43,908 nt of DNA from Candidatus Beckwithbacteria bacterium. Its GTDB lineage: Bacteria > Patescibacteriota > Microgenomatia > UBA1400 > CG1-02-47-37. The notes below the pieces were generated by a model. It saw only the letters and a program-made list of their open reading frames with translations. It ran no database searches and was not told the DNA's origin. A program made the position numbers and the translations under genes. Shown here piece after piece: positions 6,309-14,501 of the stretch. Positions within the stretch are counted from its first letter, which is position 1. Every line of letters starts with the position of its first letter. The DNA is taken from the NCBI GenBank assembly GCA_026397255.1, contig JAPLVF010000001.1, forward strand, positions 1 through 43,908. The letters run 5' to 3'.

Positions 6309-7273
6309 GCCGTGGCGATCGGAGTCGTTTCCGGGGGTTGCTTCTTTCTGGTTTTAAGAACAATCAGGAGAATGATGGCAATCAGGATAACGGCCGCGGC
6401 GGCCAATTCTTTAACCGGCACAATCCAGAAGTAAATCAAACCATTGATGGGAAGTTGGGAGGAGCCGGCAGTGGCGTTCAGGCGGGCGGCATAGCGGCCC
6501 AAGTGCCATTTGCCGGGAAAAGAAAAATTGTACAGGCGGGAGGCAAAAGGAAAGATGTTTTTAGCTTCTAATTCTTCGGAGAAAACAACCTGATTGAGAA
6601 GATTACTAACGGTTAAACGGCCTTTGGGTTGGAGATGGATGTCGCCCAAATTTTCAATTTCTGCCAAAATAGCGGTCGGGCCGTAAGATTTAAAGGTTTT
6701 GTCAACAGTGAAAGTTTTTAGATTAGCGGCTTCAGTGACATCGCCGACAACATTAAGATAGATTAAACTGCCGACTTTTTGGATAATAGTACTGCCGGAA
6801 TTCTGAACACCGATTAAGCCTTCAGTATTGGGACTGTAGGTAATCATGGCATAGTGGCCGCCGGGCAAAGCATTTTTCGGCAGAGAAATTACCAGATCAA
6901 TGGTACTGGTTTGCTGGGGTTGTAAGAGAATTTTTTTCGGTGAGGCGGTAATCCACGAAGCTAAACTCCAACGGTTGGAAACAGTTTCGACGATGGCTAT
7001 GGGTGTGCCTTGGTTGTCATTAACAATAAAATCATTAGCGGAAACATCAAAGGCCATTTCAGTCGTGGATTCGTTGCGGATTTTAATCGTTTCCTGGAGA
7101 GTGGCGCCGGGCAGGGCGGATAGTTCCAGGCGGGGAGGAATAGCGGTAATGGTAATGGCGTTAGGGGCAGGGGTCACGATTGGAGCCGGAGTAGGGGTCG
7201 GGGCGGGAGATTCTTGGCCATAAACCAGAGAAGCAGATAATAAGAGGAAGAAGATGGGCAGGAATTTTTTCAT
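6305..7273 (-). CDS. DUF916-like secreted protein with C-terminal anchor
   Basis: This 322-aa protein has a signal peptide (MKKFLPIFFLLLSASLVYG), a Pro/Thr linker, and a beta-sandwich region with the pattern PPRLELSALPGATLQETIKI, then RNEST, seen in DUF916 (WxL-interacting-protein peptidoglycan-binding domain) and related proteins. A second domain (about 180-275) includes AILAEIENLGDIHLQPKGRL. A membrane helix (AAAAVILIAIILLIVL) and a basic tail close it. It is the last gene of a five-gene minus-strand operon, 3 nt after the preceding stop. I infer an extracellular, membrane-tethered partner of the adjacent secreted surface protein, as in Gram-positive WxL loci. Confidence 0.7.
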   Translation of the reverse strand: MKKFLPIFFLLLSASLVYGQESPAPTPTPAPIVTPAPNAITITAIPPRLELSALPGATLQETIKIRNESTTEMAFDVSANDFIVNDNQGTPIAIVETVSNRWSLASWITASPKKILLQPQQTSTIDLVISLPKNALPGGHYAMITYSPNTEGLIGVQNSGSTIIQKVGSLIYLNVVGDVTEAANLKTFTVDKTFKSYGPTAILAEIENLGDIHLQPKGRLTVSNLLNQVVFSEELEAKNIFPFASRLYNFSFPGKWHLGRYAARLNATAGSSQLPINGLIYFWIVPVKELAAAAVILIAIILLIVLKTRKKQPPETTPIATA

Positions 7274-7276
7274 AGG

Positions 7277-8648
7277 TTAAAAAGTGGCGGTGGCCGTGTA
7301 AGTAATATTGTTTTCATAATCACCGGCGGCTTGAGTGGCGCCGATACTTAAGCGGTAACAAGTGTAAAGATCGCCGGCATCAACTACAGTGGAGCCGGTA
7401 TTAAAGATTTCCGTGGCCGCGCCGGAGTGGGCCAGATTGGCAAAGTCCCGGGCGCAGTAAGTGCCGACACTGCAGTTGCCACTGATAACGTTATAGGCAA
7501 AAGCTTCGGTGACATTAGCGCCGCCGATCGGTGACAGAGGCGGTCATAGTGAAAGGGGTATCGCCGGTGGCATCAGGAATAAGCGGAGCGGTTGCGCCAT
7601 CTTTACCTAAGTGGTCGTTTTCCGTGGCAGTGACGACGCCGCCGCCGGCGGCATTAGTGGACAGAGTCAGTTTTTGGGCCAGGTTTTTAAAAATATTTAA
7701 AGCCATAGTGCCAAAAGGAACCGTGGTGGCGGTGCTGGCGACATCAGCGGGTAGACCGCAGGCGGTAGTGCCGACGCCGACACTGCTAATAGTAAAGGTG
7801 ATGGTTGGTTCAACGGTGGCGGTGACCCGGACAGATTCAACCACAGCGATTTTAATGTTGGTAGAGTCAACGACTCGAAAGAGATTAGCGGGAGAATCAA
7901 GGTGTTCGACGATAACTGTATAGCCATCAGATAAGCCTTCAGTGGCGTTGGCTTTAGCCGGGTTAATCAGGTCGTTGGCGCCGGCATTACCAATGACAAA
8001 AGTAAAAGTGCCGGAGTTACTATTAACGCCTTTATATTGGGTTTCAAAACAATGATAGCCGGCAGCGCAGCCGGTACCGCCGGAAGCGGTGGCGGTAGCC
8101 GCGGTCCAAGAGTCAACGCCGCCGCCGGTCGGAGCGGTTAGTTGAGCGGCGCCAATTGCGTTAAAATCAAAACCGTCATGGTTGGGGATACCGTCGTTAA
8201 CGCCGTTAGCGCCGGAAGGAATTAAAATCCGAAAGCCGCCGCCGTTAATTTTGGTAGCCGGGGTAAAGGTAACGGTGTGTTTGGCCGAGCGGGTGGCGAT
8301 GACCAAATCATCGGCAGCGGCATCATTAGCTTCCAGGCCGCTGGTAATTGTGAATTCATCAGTGTCAATAATATCGTCAACCGTGTAGGAGGTGGCGCTA
8401 GTGCCGATGCCGATCATGACCGTGTCGCCAGTGAAAAGATTAGCGGTAGACTTGGAAGGCATGCCGGAAGTGGCCACTTGAATTGAAGTAACGCCGGTAG
8501 CGTGGAGGACTGCCAGTTTATTGTAATAAGACAGGCGGGAAGTGGTGAGGGTGTCGGCGACAGAGGTAAGGTTAGCTGATTTTAATTGTTGGGGAAAGGT
8601 AAATGCTAAAATTCCGGCAATGGTTAAGCCGGCTAAAATCTTTTTCAT
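7277..8648 (-). CDS. Secreted surface protein, frameshifted near its C-terminus
   Basis: A signal peptide (MKKILAGLTIAGILAFTFP) leads a Thr/Ala/Gly-rich, Lys-poor beta-rich extracellular protein. The frame from 8648 hits TAA at 7515 after TASVTDRRR. One frame over, from about 7525, the sequence continues as GGANVTEAFAYNVISGNC through SIGATQAAGDYENNITYTA to TAA at 7277. That ending is clearly homologous to the end of the neighbouring gene at 9596 (SIGASQAAGDYTNSIIFTA), so the true gene is the whole interval with a one-base gain or two-base loss around 7523-7529. It could be a sequencing error, a real mutation or phase variation. It overlaps the upstream gene by 4 nt. Confidence 0.7.
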
Positions 8649-9592
8649 TTAGATTCATTATGATGTTTTAATTTATTCTTTGTCAATAGTAAGATTGCGC
8701 TGAGAATAAACACAGCCAGTAAAATTTTATAAGGGAGAACATAAAAGGTTAATGTTTGGGAAATAGTGTTAGTGGTGTCTTTGGGGGTGATTGAGGCCTT
8801 AGCAGTAAAACGGCCGAAAATTAAAGAAGGGACGTTAGTTTCCGGTTGCAGTTGGCGGCTGGAATTGGCTAAAACATTGTCTTCGCGCAAAGGAATGGTG
8901 GCCGAGACGCCGCCGAAAATGTTTTTAATCTCGATTTGGCCGACGGCTTTTAAGCGGGTGGAGGAAGTATTTTGTAAAAGCAGTTGGAAGCTGATCGGTT
9001 CAAAGGAATCATAGATTAGTTTGGCGGAAAACTGGGCAATTTTAGCCAGCGGGCTTAATTGGCCGGTCCGGCTGACGGTTAAAAGAATGTTGGAACCGAT
9101 CGAGGCGAGAGTGGTAGTGCCAGAGCCGGAAATCAGACCCTGGGCGGTGGATTCAAATAAAAAGGCGACGGGGTAATCGGCTTCAATGGCGCTGGCAGGG
9201 AGAGAGATTTTTAAAACCAGCTCCTGAGTTTGGCCGGACTTAAGCGGGAAAGTAGCCGGCAGTTCAGGTAAGTTGGCGTTTTGGAGACTGAAAAAATCAG
9301 GAATAGGATCTGATTTTTTTAAGGTAATGCGGCCGAGTTCGTCGGCCGGTTCGAAGGGGACAATCGAAGCTTTAATAATGACATCGTCACCGAGGTTTTG
9401 CAGTTTATAAACTTGGGTGATGGCTTTGCCCGGTTGGATAACCGCTTCCAAAATCGGCGGCCAAATAGAAAGGGAAAGTGTTTGGGCGGTCGCCGTTTTC
9501 GGCCGAATTATAACGTTTATAAAAATTATAAATATTATAAAAGTTATAGATGTTATTTTATTAATACGGCCGTTGATTTTATTTATTGCCAT
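8645..9592 (-). CDS. DUF916-like membrane-anchored extracellular protein
   Basis: This 315-aa protein has a hydrophobic signal sequence (ITFIIFIIFINVII). A first beta domain starts SIWPPILEAVIQPGKAITQV and has the LQNLGDDVIIKA motif; a second includes QLLLQNTSSTRLKAVGQIEI. A C-terminal membrane helix (YKILLAVFILSAILLL) ends it. The architecture equals that of the gene at 6305, its likely paralogue. It sits between two secreted proteins that share a C-terminal motif, so the operon holds two partner pairs in alternating order. Role as an anchoring partner is inferred. Confidence 0.7.
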   Translation of the reverse strand: MAINKINGRINKITSITFIIFIIFINVIIRPKTATAQTLSLSIWPPILEAVIQPGKAITQVYKLQNLGDDVIIKASIVPFEPADELGRITLKKSDPIPDFFSLQNANLPELPATFPLKSGQTQELVLKISLPASAIEADYPVAFLFESTAQGLISGSGTTTLASIGSNILLTVSRTGQLSPLAKIAQFSAKLIYDSFEPISFQLLLQNTSSTRLKAVGQIEIKNIFGGVSATIPLREDNVLANSSRQLQPETNVPSLIFGRFTAKASITPKDTTNTISQTLTFYVLPYKILLAVFILSAILLLTKNKLKHHNESK

Positions 9593-9595
9593 ATT

Positions 9596-10342
9596 TTAGT
9601 AAGTGGGAATAGCGGTAAAAATAATGGAATTGGTATAGTCGCCGGCGGCTTGGCTGGCGCCGATACTGGCTTGGTAAGTGACGGTGGCGACCCGGCTTTT
9701 ACCAACATTGGGGGAGGACATGACGATTTCGGGAATTTCTCCGCTTGAGGCATCGCTAAATTGTTTGAAAAACTGTTTGAAAAGCGGCGCCGGCCCGGTA
9801 AATTCAGCCGGCACGTCATTGCCGGACATATGATAGCCAAAACCGTATTTGGTGGGATCATCCCAATCATCGGCGGTAGTTTCACTGCAACTACTATTGC
9901 AGAGAGTGTCGGGAATATTGGTCGGAGTGCTTTTTAGCTGGAGCGGGTGATTTTCGTAAGCATTAACACAATAGCCACCGGCGCCGCCGAAAGAAACAGT
10001 TAAAGTATTGGTTGGCGGAGGACTGGGAAAAACATTGGGGATAAGTGTTCCGAAATTTATTGACAACTTAGAAATAGTGAAGTTGAAAGGAATAATGGTT
10101 TTAATATAAGGAAAGCCAGCCTTAACGTAAAAGCCGGTGGAAGCATATTCGCCCGGGGCGTTTTGGCCGACCGTGTCCAAGATATTATAGTTGGTGGAGG
10201 ATTTTGAGCCGGAGGTCATGTTTAAATTGGGAAACTTAAGTTTGTAAGAAGAAGATTCCATGCGGTCAACCGCCCCCGCTTTCGCCGGGGCTATAAAAAT
10301 TATAAAAATTATAAAAATTATAACCCTTAGAGTTTTATTCAT
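9596..10342 (-). CDS. Secreted surface protein with QAAGDY-type C-terminal domain
   Basis: The 248-aa protein has a signal sequence (VIIFIIFIIFIAPAKAGA) whose end is encoded by a palindrome (family E). The segment YKLKFPNLNMTSGSKSSTNY and GQNAPGEYASTGFYVKAGFP is a pattern I associate with secreted proteins of these bacteria. Four cysteines (YCVNAYE, then TLCNSSCSE) could form disulfides. The C-terminus TYQASIGASQAAGDYTNSII matches the end of the protein encoded at 7277-8648. Exported surface component; binding target unknown. Confidence 0.65.
   Translation of the reverse strand: MNKTLRVIIFIIFIIFIAPAKAGAVDRMESSSYKLKFPNLNMTSGSKSSTNYNILDTVGQNAPGEYASTGFYVKAGFPYIKTIIPFNFTISKLSINFGTLIPNVFPSPPPTNTLTVSFGGAGGYCVNAYENHPLQLKSTPTNIPDTLCNSSCSETTADDWDDPTKYGFGYHMSGNDVPAEFTGPAPLFKQFFKQFSDASSGEIPEIVMSSPNVGKSRVATVTYQASIGASQAAGDYTNSIIFTAIPTY
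10273..10290. repeat. Family E palindrome in a signal peptide
   Basis: CCCCCGC and GCCGGGG arms flank TTTC. On the coding strand it encodes APAKAGA, the residues around the expected signal peptidase site of the protein starting at 10342. Confidence 0.75.
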
Positions 10343-11036
10343 TGAGTTTTTCCACTATTTCTTTCAGTTCTTGGCCGGATTTAAACAATTCTTTCAGATC
10401 CTGATAGAGGGTGTTAAGTTTTTCCTTCTGATGATAGGGGAGGCGGGAAAGGTTGCTGTTGATTTGGGAAAGCAGGTCGATAGTTTGATGCATTTTGTTA
10501 TGGAAGTTTAAAGAAAGCCAGAGTAAGGTGGCTTCTTCCTGGGCAGAGACATTCTTTTTTAGGTGTTCGGATTGATTTGACAAGACGTTAATCTGTTTCT
10601 GGGCGGTTAGCAGTTTTAAGTATTGATTGCCAATAAAGCGGGCAACCGGGGCCATTAATAAGAGGGAAATAAGATTGGCTAGCTGGGTAGTGTCTAAAAC
10701 TGTGGAATTTAGCAGAAATAATAGTGTGAGTGCTAAAGATAAGATAAAACCGAGACTGGGGAAGATTAATAGGCTTAGAGTAAAAAGGAGGAAGTCGAGC
10801 AGGAAGAATAAAGGGGAAACCAGGCTGCCGGTCTCCAAAATGAGCAAAAGGACGATTAAAGTGATGATGATCGAGTTTATTATATTTTGATACTTTATGA
10901 CTAACTTGTTGAGGACAACAAAGAGGAGAAATAAGCCGGCGATTAATTGCAGAGATAGAGGAGAAAGGGAAGGATTATTGTGCCAAAAAAAACTTAAGAC
11001 AGCGCTAGCGGTTAACAAGACTGTAGGCAGGAACAT
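10335..11036 (-). CDS. Polytopic membrane protein with C-terminal coiled coil
   Basis: This 233-aa protein has about six hydrophobic segments in its first 150 residues (for example LIAGLFLLFVVLNKLVI, IIITLIVLLLILETG, FILSLALTLLFLL). A cytoplasmic helical tail follows (KQINVLSNQSEHLKKNVSAQ, then LNFHNKMHQTIDLLSQINSN). The arrangement resembles a 6-7TM sensor with a histidine-kinase-like dimerisation helix but no ATPase domain, so I do not call it a kinase. It is the first gene of the minus-strand surface-protein operon and overlaps the next gene by 8 nt, suggesting a linked role in sensing or assembly (inference). Confidence 0.6.
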   Translation of the reverse strand: MFLPTVLLTASAVLSFFWHNNPSLSPLSLQLIAGLFLLFVVLNKLVIKYQNIINSIIITLIVLLLILETGSLVSPLFFLLDFLLFTLSLLIFPSLGFILSLALTLLFLLNSTVLDTTQLANLISLLLMAPVARFIGNQYLKLLTAQKQINVLSNQSEHLKKNVSAQEEATLLWLSLNFHNKMHQTIDLLSQINSNLSRLPYHQKEKLNTLYQDLKELFKSGQELKEIVEKLNE

Positions 11037-11064
11037 ATTATTAATATTAATTTACAGGTTTTCA

Positions 11065-11095
11065 TTGACAAAAGCAAGGTGATTTATGTTAAACT
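11065..11095 (+). promoter_or_regulatory. Promoter, probably leaderless
   Basis: TTGACA (11065-11070) is followed by TAAACT (11090-11095) at 19 bp, or TTAAAC at 18 bp. The ATG at 11106 follows 10 nt later with no Shine-Dalgarno sequence. The divergent gene at 11036 has an A/T-rich TAATAT 7 nt before its ATG. Confidence 0.5.
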
Positions 11096-11105
11096 GAATT
11101 TATCT

Positions 11106-11528
11106 ATGAAAGCAGATAAAACATGGTGGGGATTAGCTTTGGTAGGTATTTTAGTGGCCGGTTACGTGGTGACCGATACCTTGACTTTTGCTTTTAAAAC
11201 ATTGACTAGACCGGCTGCGCCGATAGCCGAAGTGGTGGAAAAATCGGAGCCGGCGGCAGTTTTAGGGGAAGAAACAGTGAATTTGTCCAGCTATCAGGCG
11301 GTGCATTTAACCAATGGCCAGATTTATTTTGGCCAGTTGTCGGACGAAGGTAACCAGTTTGCTAACCTAAAAAAGGTTTATTATTACCAGAAATCGGGGG
11401 AAGAGTGGCAGTTGACGGCCTTAAGCGACGAGTTGAAGATTAACCGGGACCACATCTTATATTTTGAGCCGTTAAAAGCGGATTCGGACACAGTCAAGGC
11501 GATTGAGAGCTACGAACAAGGGCAGTAA
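11106..11528 (+). CDS. Conserved-looking membrane-anchored hypothetical protein
   Basis: This 140-aa protein has an N-terminal membrane anchor (WWGLALVGILVAGYVV), a Pro/Ala/Glu linker, and an extracellular domain (about 65-135) with AVHLTNGQIYFGQLSDEGNQ, then NLKKVYYYQK and LKINRDHILYFEPLKADS. I associate this YFGxL...VYYxQ...HILYFExL pattern with a widespread uncharacterised family in Patescibacteria; function unknown. I chose ATG 11106 over the upstream frame at 11079 because the promoter's -10 box lies within that extension. Confidence 0.65.
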   Translation: MKADKTWWGLALVGILVAGYVVTDTLTFAFKTLTRPAAPIAEVVEKSEPAAVLGEETVNLSSYQAVHLTNGQIYFGQLSDEGNQFANLKKVYYYQKSGEEWQLTALSDELKINRDHILYFEPLKADSDTVKAIESYEQGQ

Positions 11529-11584
11529 AAAGCCTGGCAAAAAGAAGAAATTTTTGTTAAACTTCCAGCAGGGAGCATTTTTTT

Positions 11585-12028
11585 ATGAAAGCGAATATTA
11601 TTTTTTGCGAACAACAAAGAGGCATTGGCGGAGAAAAAATGGGTCAAGGAGGAAGTGAAACAGAAAAAATCGTTTATAATAAAACCTGGGATTTACCCTA
11701 TAATTCAGCAATAGAGATTCCGGAATTAGCTGTTTGGGGAATTCGGGCTTTACTTTTACGGCCCCGTTCTCAGGCGATTGGTTTAATTGTTGCTAAGCCG
11801 GGGATATTTTCTGAATTAATGCAAGGATATAAATTATTGTCTCAAGGTATTGCTAAGCCCGGGGTAAAGGCTAGAAATCAGTTGATTCCGATAAAAGAGC
11901 CTAAGAAAAACTGGAAATTAACAAAGGGAAATGAGATGCCCCACGTTTTTTTTGATGGAAATAGGTCTCAGGGGGTGATAATTACCGGCCCGAATCATAA
12001 ATTAACAATTACTTTTGACGAAAACTGA
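11585..12028 (+). CDS. Hypothetical protein, 147 aa
   Basis: No recognised family and no membrane segment. ATG 11585 has GGGAG about 9 nt upstream. An internal ATG at 11639 has GGAG at 5-6 nt and would give 129 aa (MGQGGSETEKIVYNK), perhaps the true start. The coding sequence contains a direct repeat, TTGCTAAGCCGGGG at 11790 and a near copy at 11850, read as VAKPGI and IAKPGV. It ends 4 nt before the leuS start, so it is probably co-transcribed with it. Confidence 0.55.
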   Translation: MKANIIFCEQQRGIGGEKMGQGGSETEKIVYNKTWDLPYNSAIEIPELAVWGIRALLLRPRSQAIGLIVAKPGIFSELMQGYKLLSQGIAKPGVKARNQLIPIKEPKKNWKLTKGNEMPHVFFDGNRSQGVIITGPNHKLTITFDEN

Positions 12029-12032
12029 AGAT

Positions 12033-14495
12033 ATGAATTTTGATCATCAGAAAATCGAGGAAAAGTGGCGGAAAAAGTGGCGGGAGACAGGGATTTATAG
12101 GACTAATTTATCCATTCGACAAGCTCAGGACAAAAAAAAGTGGTACAACCTAATGATGTTTCCGTACCCGTCGGCCGAAGGCTTGCATGTCGGTAACATG
12201 TATGCGTTTACCGGGGCGGATTGTTACGGCCGGTTTAAGGCGATGCAGGGATACGAGGTATTTGAGCCGATTGGGTTGGACGGGTTCGGAATCCACTCGG
12301 AAAATTACGCGATTAAAATCGGCAAACACCCAGCCGATCAGGCCAAAATCAGTGAAAAACATTTTTATGAGCAGTTAAGCCGGATTGGCAACCGTTTTAA
12401 CTGGGATAACCGTTTGGAAACTTACGATCCGGAATATTACCGCTGGACTCAGTGGCTGTTTGTACAAATGTTCAAGCACGGCTTGGCATACCGGAAAAAA
12501 GCTCAGGTTAACTGGTGTCCGTCCTGTAAAACCGTCTTAGCCGATGAGCAGGTGATTGATGGTAAGTGTGAAAGGTGCAGTACGGCAGTCGGGAAGCGGG
12601 AGAACGAACAGTGGTTTTTTAAGATTACAGAGTACGCGCAGAGATTATTGGATAATATTGAAAAAATTGATTGGCCGGAAAAGATTAAAATCAGCCAGAG
12701 AAATTGGATTGGTCGTAGCGAGGGCGTAGAGATTATTTGGAAAATGACAAGGTTCGACCTTGTCATCAGCACTTTTACTACCAGGCCGGACACGATTTAC
12801 GGGGCAACATTTTTAGTTTTAGCGCCGGAGCTGGCGTTGGTGAATAAATTGAAATTAAATAAAGCAGCAAAGGAGTATGTGGCGAAAGCGTTATTAAAAA
12901 CCGAACAGCAACGGAAGTTGGAAGAAAAGAAAAAAACCGGTGTCGATACTGGTTATCAAGTGGTCCATCCTTTGACGGGAAAGCCGATTCCTGTCTGGAT
13001 TGCCGATTTTGTGCTGAAAGACTACGGTACGGGTGCGGTAATGGGGGTGCCGGCGCATGATGAAAGAGACAACGATTTTGCTAAAGAACATCAATTACCG
13101 GTGATAGATATTTTGAAAGATAAAGAGGAGATAATTAGGAAATTAGAGAAAAAAGGTTTGGTAAAAAGAACGGTAAATTTTCATTTAAGGGATTGGTGTA
13201 TTTCCAGGCAAAGATATTGGGGGCCGCCGATTCCGATGATTTATTGTGAAGAGTGTGCTAAAAGAAACACTCCGGAGAGTAAAAATATTCCACTCCGGAG
13301 TGGAATGGCTGGCTGGTATCCGGAAAAAGAGGAGAATTTGCCGGTTAAACTGCCGTATGTCCAAGATTTTAAGCCGACCGGAGACGGGAGAGCGCCTTTG
13401 GCTAAGGCCCCACGGGGGTGGTTAGAAACAGTTTGTCCTGGTTGCGGAGGGAAAGCAAAGAGAGAAATAGATGTGTCTGATACGTTTTTAGATAGTGCCT
13501 GGTATTTTTTGAGGTATCCTTCGGTTTCCAATAAGGAGACTCCTCGTAGGAAGCCTACGAGGAGTCTCCTTGCAGGTACTGACGAGCTTCGTTTGCCTTT
13601 TGATCCGGAAATTACGAAAAACTGGTTGCCGGTAGATGCGTATATTGGTGGAGCCGAGCATGCGGTCCTACATTTGCTTTATTCGAGATTTGTCTGGATG
13701 GCGCTCTCGGATTGGGGCTATATCCCTAAAGCCCTAGGCCCTGAGCCCTTCCCATTCCTGTACGGCCACGGTTTGATTATCAGAAACGGCGCCAAGATGA
13801 GCAAAAGCCGGGGCAATATTGTCAACCCGGACGAATATATTGATAAGTTCGGGGCGGATGCTTTAAGAATGTATTTGATGTTTATCGGGCCGTATGATCA
13901 GGGCGGGGATTTTAAAGATACGGGGATAGTGGGGATGAAGCGGTTTTTGAATCGGGTGTGGAATCTGTGTTCCACTCCCGGTGTGAAAGATGTCCACACA
14001 CCGGGAGTGTTATTGCTGCGACACAAAACCGTTAAAAAACTGACCGAGGCAATGGAGAATTTTCGGTTTAATGTGGGAATTGCCAATATTATGGAGTATG
14101 TTAATGGGCTGGAGAAATATTTCACTCCCGGAGTGAAAGAAGTCTCCACTCCGGGAGTGGATTCGATTAAAACTTTAATTTTGTTGCTGGCGCCGTTCGC
14201 GCCGTATATTAGTGAAGAACTATGGGGGAAAATCGGCGGAAAATTCAGCGTCCATCAGCAACTTTATCCTAAATACGAGGAAAAATTGACGAAAAATGAG
14301 ACAGTTACGGTGGTGGTGCAGGTAAATGGCAAGTTGCGGGGAAGACTAGAATTGGGAGCAGAAGAGGGGAAAAATAAAGAAAAAGTATTAACTTTAGCCA
14401 AAGCCGATGAGCATATAAAACAGTATCTTAAAGATAAAAAAATTGTTAAAGAAATTTTTGTTCCCGGGAAACTGGTGAATTTGGTGGTAAAATAA
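12033..14495 (+). CDS. leuS: Leucyl-tRNA synthetase with six palindrome-encoded insertions
   Basis: This 820-aa class I synthetase charges tRNA-Leu. The HIGH motif is HVGN at residues 52-55 (YPSAEGLHVGNM), KMSKS is at 588-592, and the editing domain has TTRPDTIYGATF and DYGTGAVMGVPAHDERD. Two Cys pairs (CPSCK, CERC) lie in the first zinc-like module and CPGCGG in a later one. Six stretches are encoded by hairpin repeats and look inserted relative to usual sequences: SIRQAQDK, MTRFDLVIS, NTPESKNIPLRSG, KETPRRKPTRSLL, STPGVKDVHTPGV and FTPGVKEVSTPGV. All keep the reading frame, and the signature motifs remain intact, so the enzyme is expected to be active. ATG 12033 fits the usual N-terminus (FDHQKIEEKWRKKW) better than the upstream start at 12015. 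Confidence 0.95.
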   Translation: MNFDHQKIEEKWRKKWRETGIYRTNLSIRQAQDKKKWYNLMMFPYPSAEGLHVGNMYAFTGADCYGRFKAMQGYEVFEPIGLDGFGIHSENYAIKIGKHPADQAKISEKHFYEQLSRIGNRFNWDNRLETYDPEYYRWTQWLFVQMFKHGLAYRKKAQVNWCPSCKTVLADEQVIDGKCERCSTAVGKRENEQWFFKITEYAQRLLDNIEKIDWPEKIKISQRNWIGRSEGVEIIWKMTRFDLVISTFTTRPDTIYGATFLVLAPELALVNKLKLNKAAKEYVAKALLKTEQQRKLEEKKKTGVDTGYQVVHPLTGKPIPVWIADFVLKDYGTGAVMGVPAHDERDNDFAKEHQLPVIDILKDKEEIIRKLEKKGLVKRTVNFHLRDWCISRQRYWGPPIPMIYCEECAKRNTPESKNIPLRSGMAGWYPEKEENLPVKLPYVQDFKPTGDGRAPLAKAPRGWLETVCPGCGGKAKREIDVSDTFLDSAWYFLRYPSVSNKETPRRKPTRSLLAGTDELRLPFDPEITKNWLPVDAYIGGAEHAVLHLLYSRFVWMALSDWGYIPKALGPEPFPFLYGHGLIIRNGAKMSKSRGNIVNPDEYIDKFGADALRMYLMFIGPYDQGGDFKDTGIVGMKRFLNRVWNLCSTPGVKDVHTPGVLLLRHKTVKKLTEAMENFRFNVGIANIMEYVNGLEKYFTPGVKEVSTPGVDSIKTLILLLAPFAPYISEELWGKIGGKFSVHQQLYPKYEEKLTKNETVTVVVQVNGKLRGRLELGAEEGKNKEKVLTLAKADEHIKQYLKDKKIVKEIFVPGKLVNLVVK
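12115..12131. repeat. Family C repeat in leuS
   Basis: TTCGACAAGCTCAGGAC encodes part of SIRQAQDK near the synthetase N-terminus. A related sequence (TTCGACTCCGCTCAGGAC) lies in comEA at 14661. Confidence 0.65.
12744..12766. repeat. Family B-like palindrome in leuS editing domain
   Basis: Ten-base arms ATGACAAGGT and ACCTTGTCAT pair perfectly around TCG. It encodes MTRFDLVI just before the STFTTRPDT motif of the editing domain. Confidence 0.85.
13268..13306. repeat. Palindrome pair in leuS (A-like)
   Basis: CACTCCGGAG occurs at 13268 and 13291. The second copy is part of the perfect 20-mer ATTCCACTCCGGAGTGGAAT (13287-13306). It encodes NTPESKNIPLRSG between two conserved parts of the synthetase. 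Confidence 0.8.
13533..13571. repeat. Family H hairpin in leuS
   Basis: An 18-bp perfect stem (AAGGAGACTCCTCGTAGG and its complement) closes on the 3-nt loop AAG. The 39 nt add 13 codons between the RYPSVSN and LPFDPEI segments of the synthetase. A 36-nt relative lies in argS. Confidence 0.9.
13973..14009 (+). repeat. Family A hairpin, copy 3 (leuS)
   Basis: Arms CACTCCCGGTGTG and CACACCGGGAGTG (13 bp, perfect) flank loop AAAGATGTCCA. It encodes STPGVKDVHTPGV. Confidence 0.9.
14123..14159 (+). repeat. Family A hairpin, copy 4 (leuS)
   Basis: Arms CACTCCCGGAGTG and CACTCCGGGAGTG (13 bp, perfect) flank loop AAAGAAGTCTC. It encodes FTPGVKEVSTPGV, 38 codons after copy 3. Confidence 0.9.
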
Positions 14496-14501
14496 TTTTT
14501 A

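Noticed and set aside
10335-11036. Sensor histidine kinase
   Set aside because: There are membrane helices and a helical tail with a histidine, but no N, G1 or G2 boxes of an ATPase domain.
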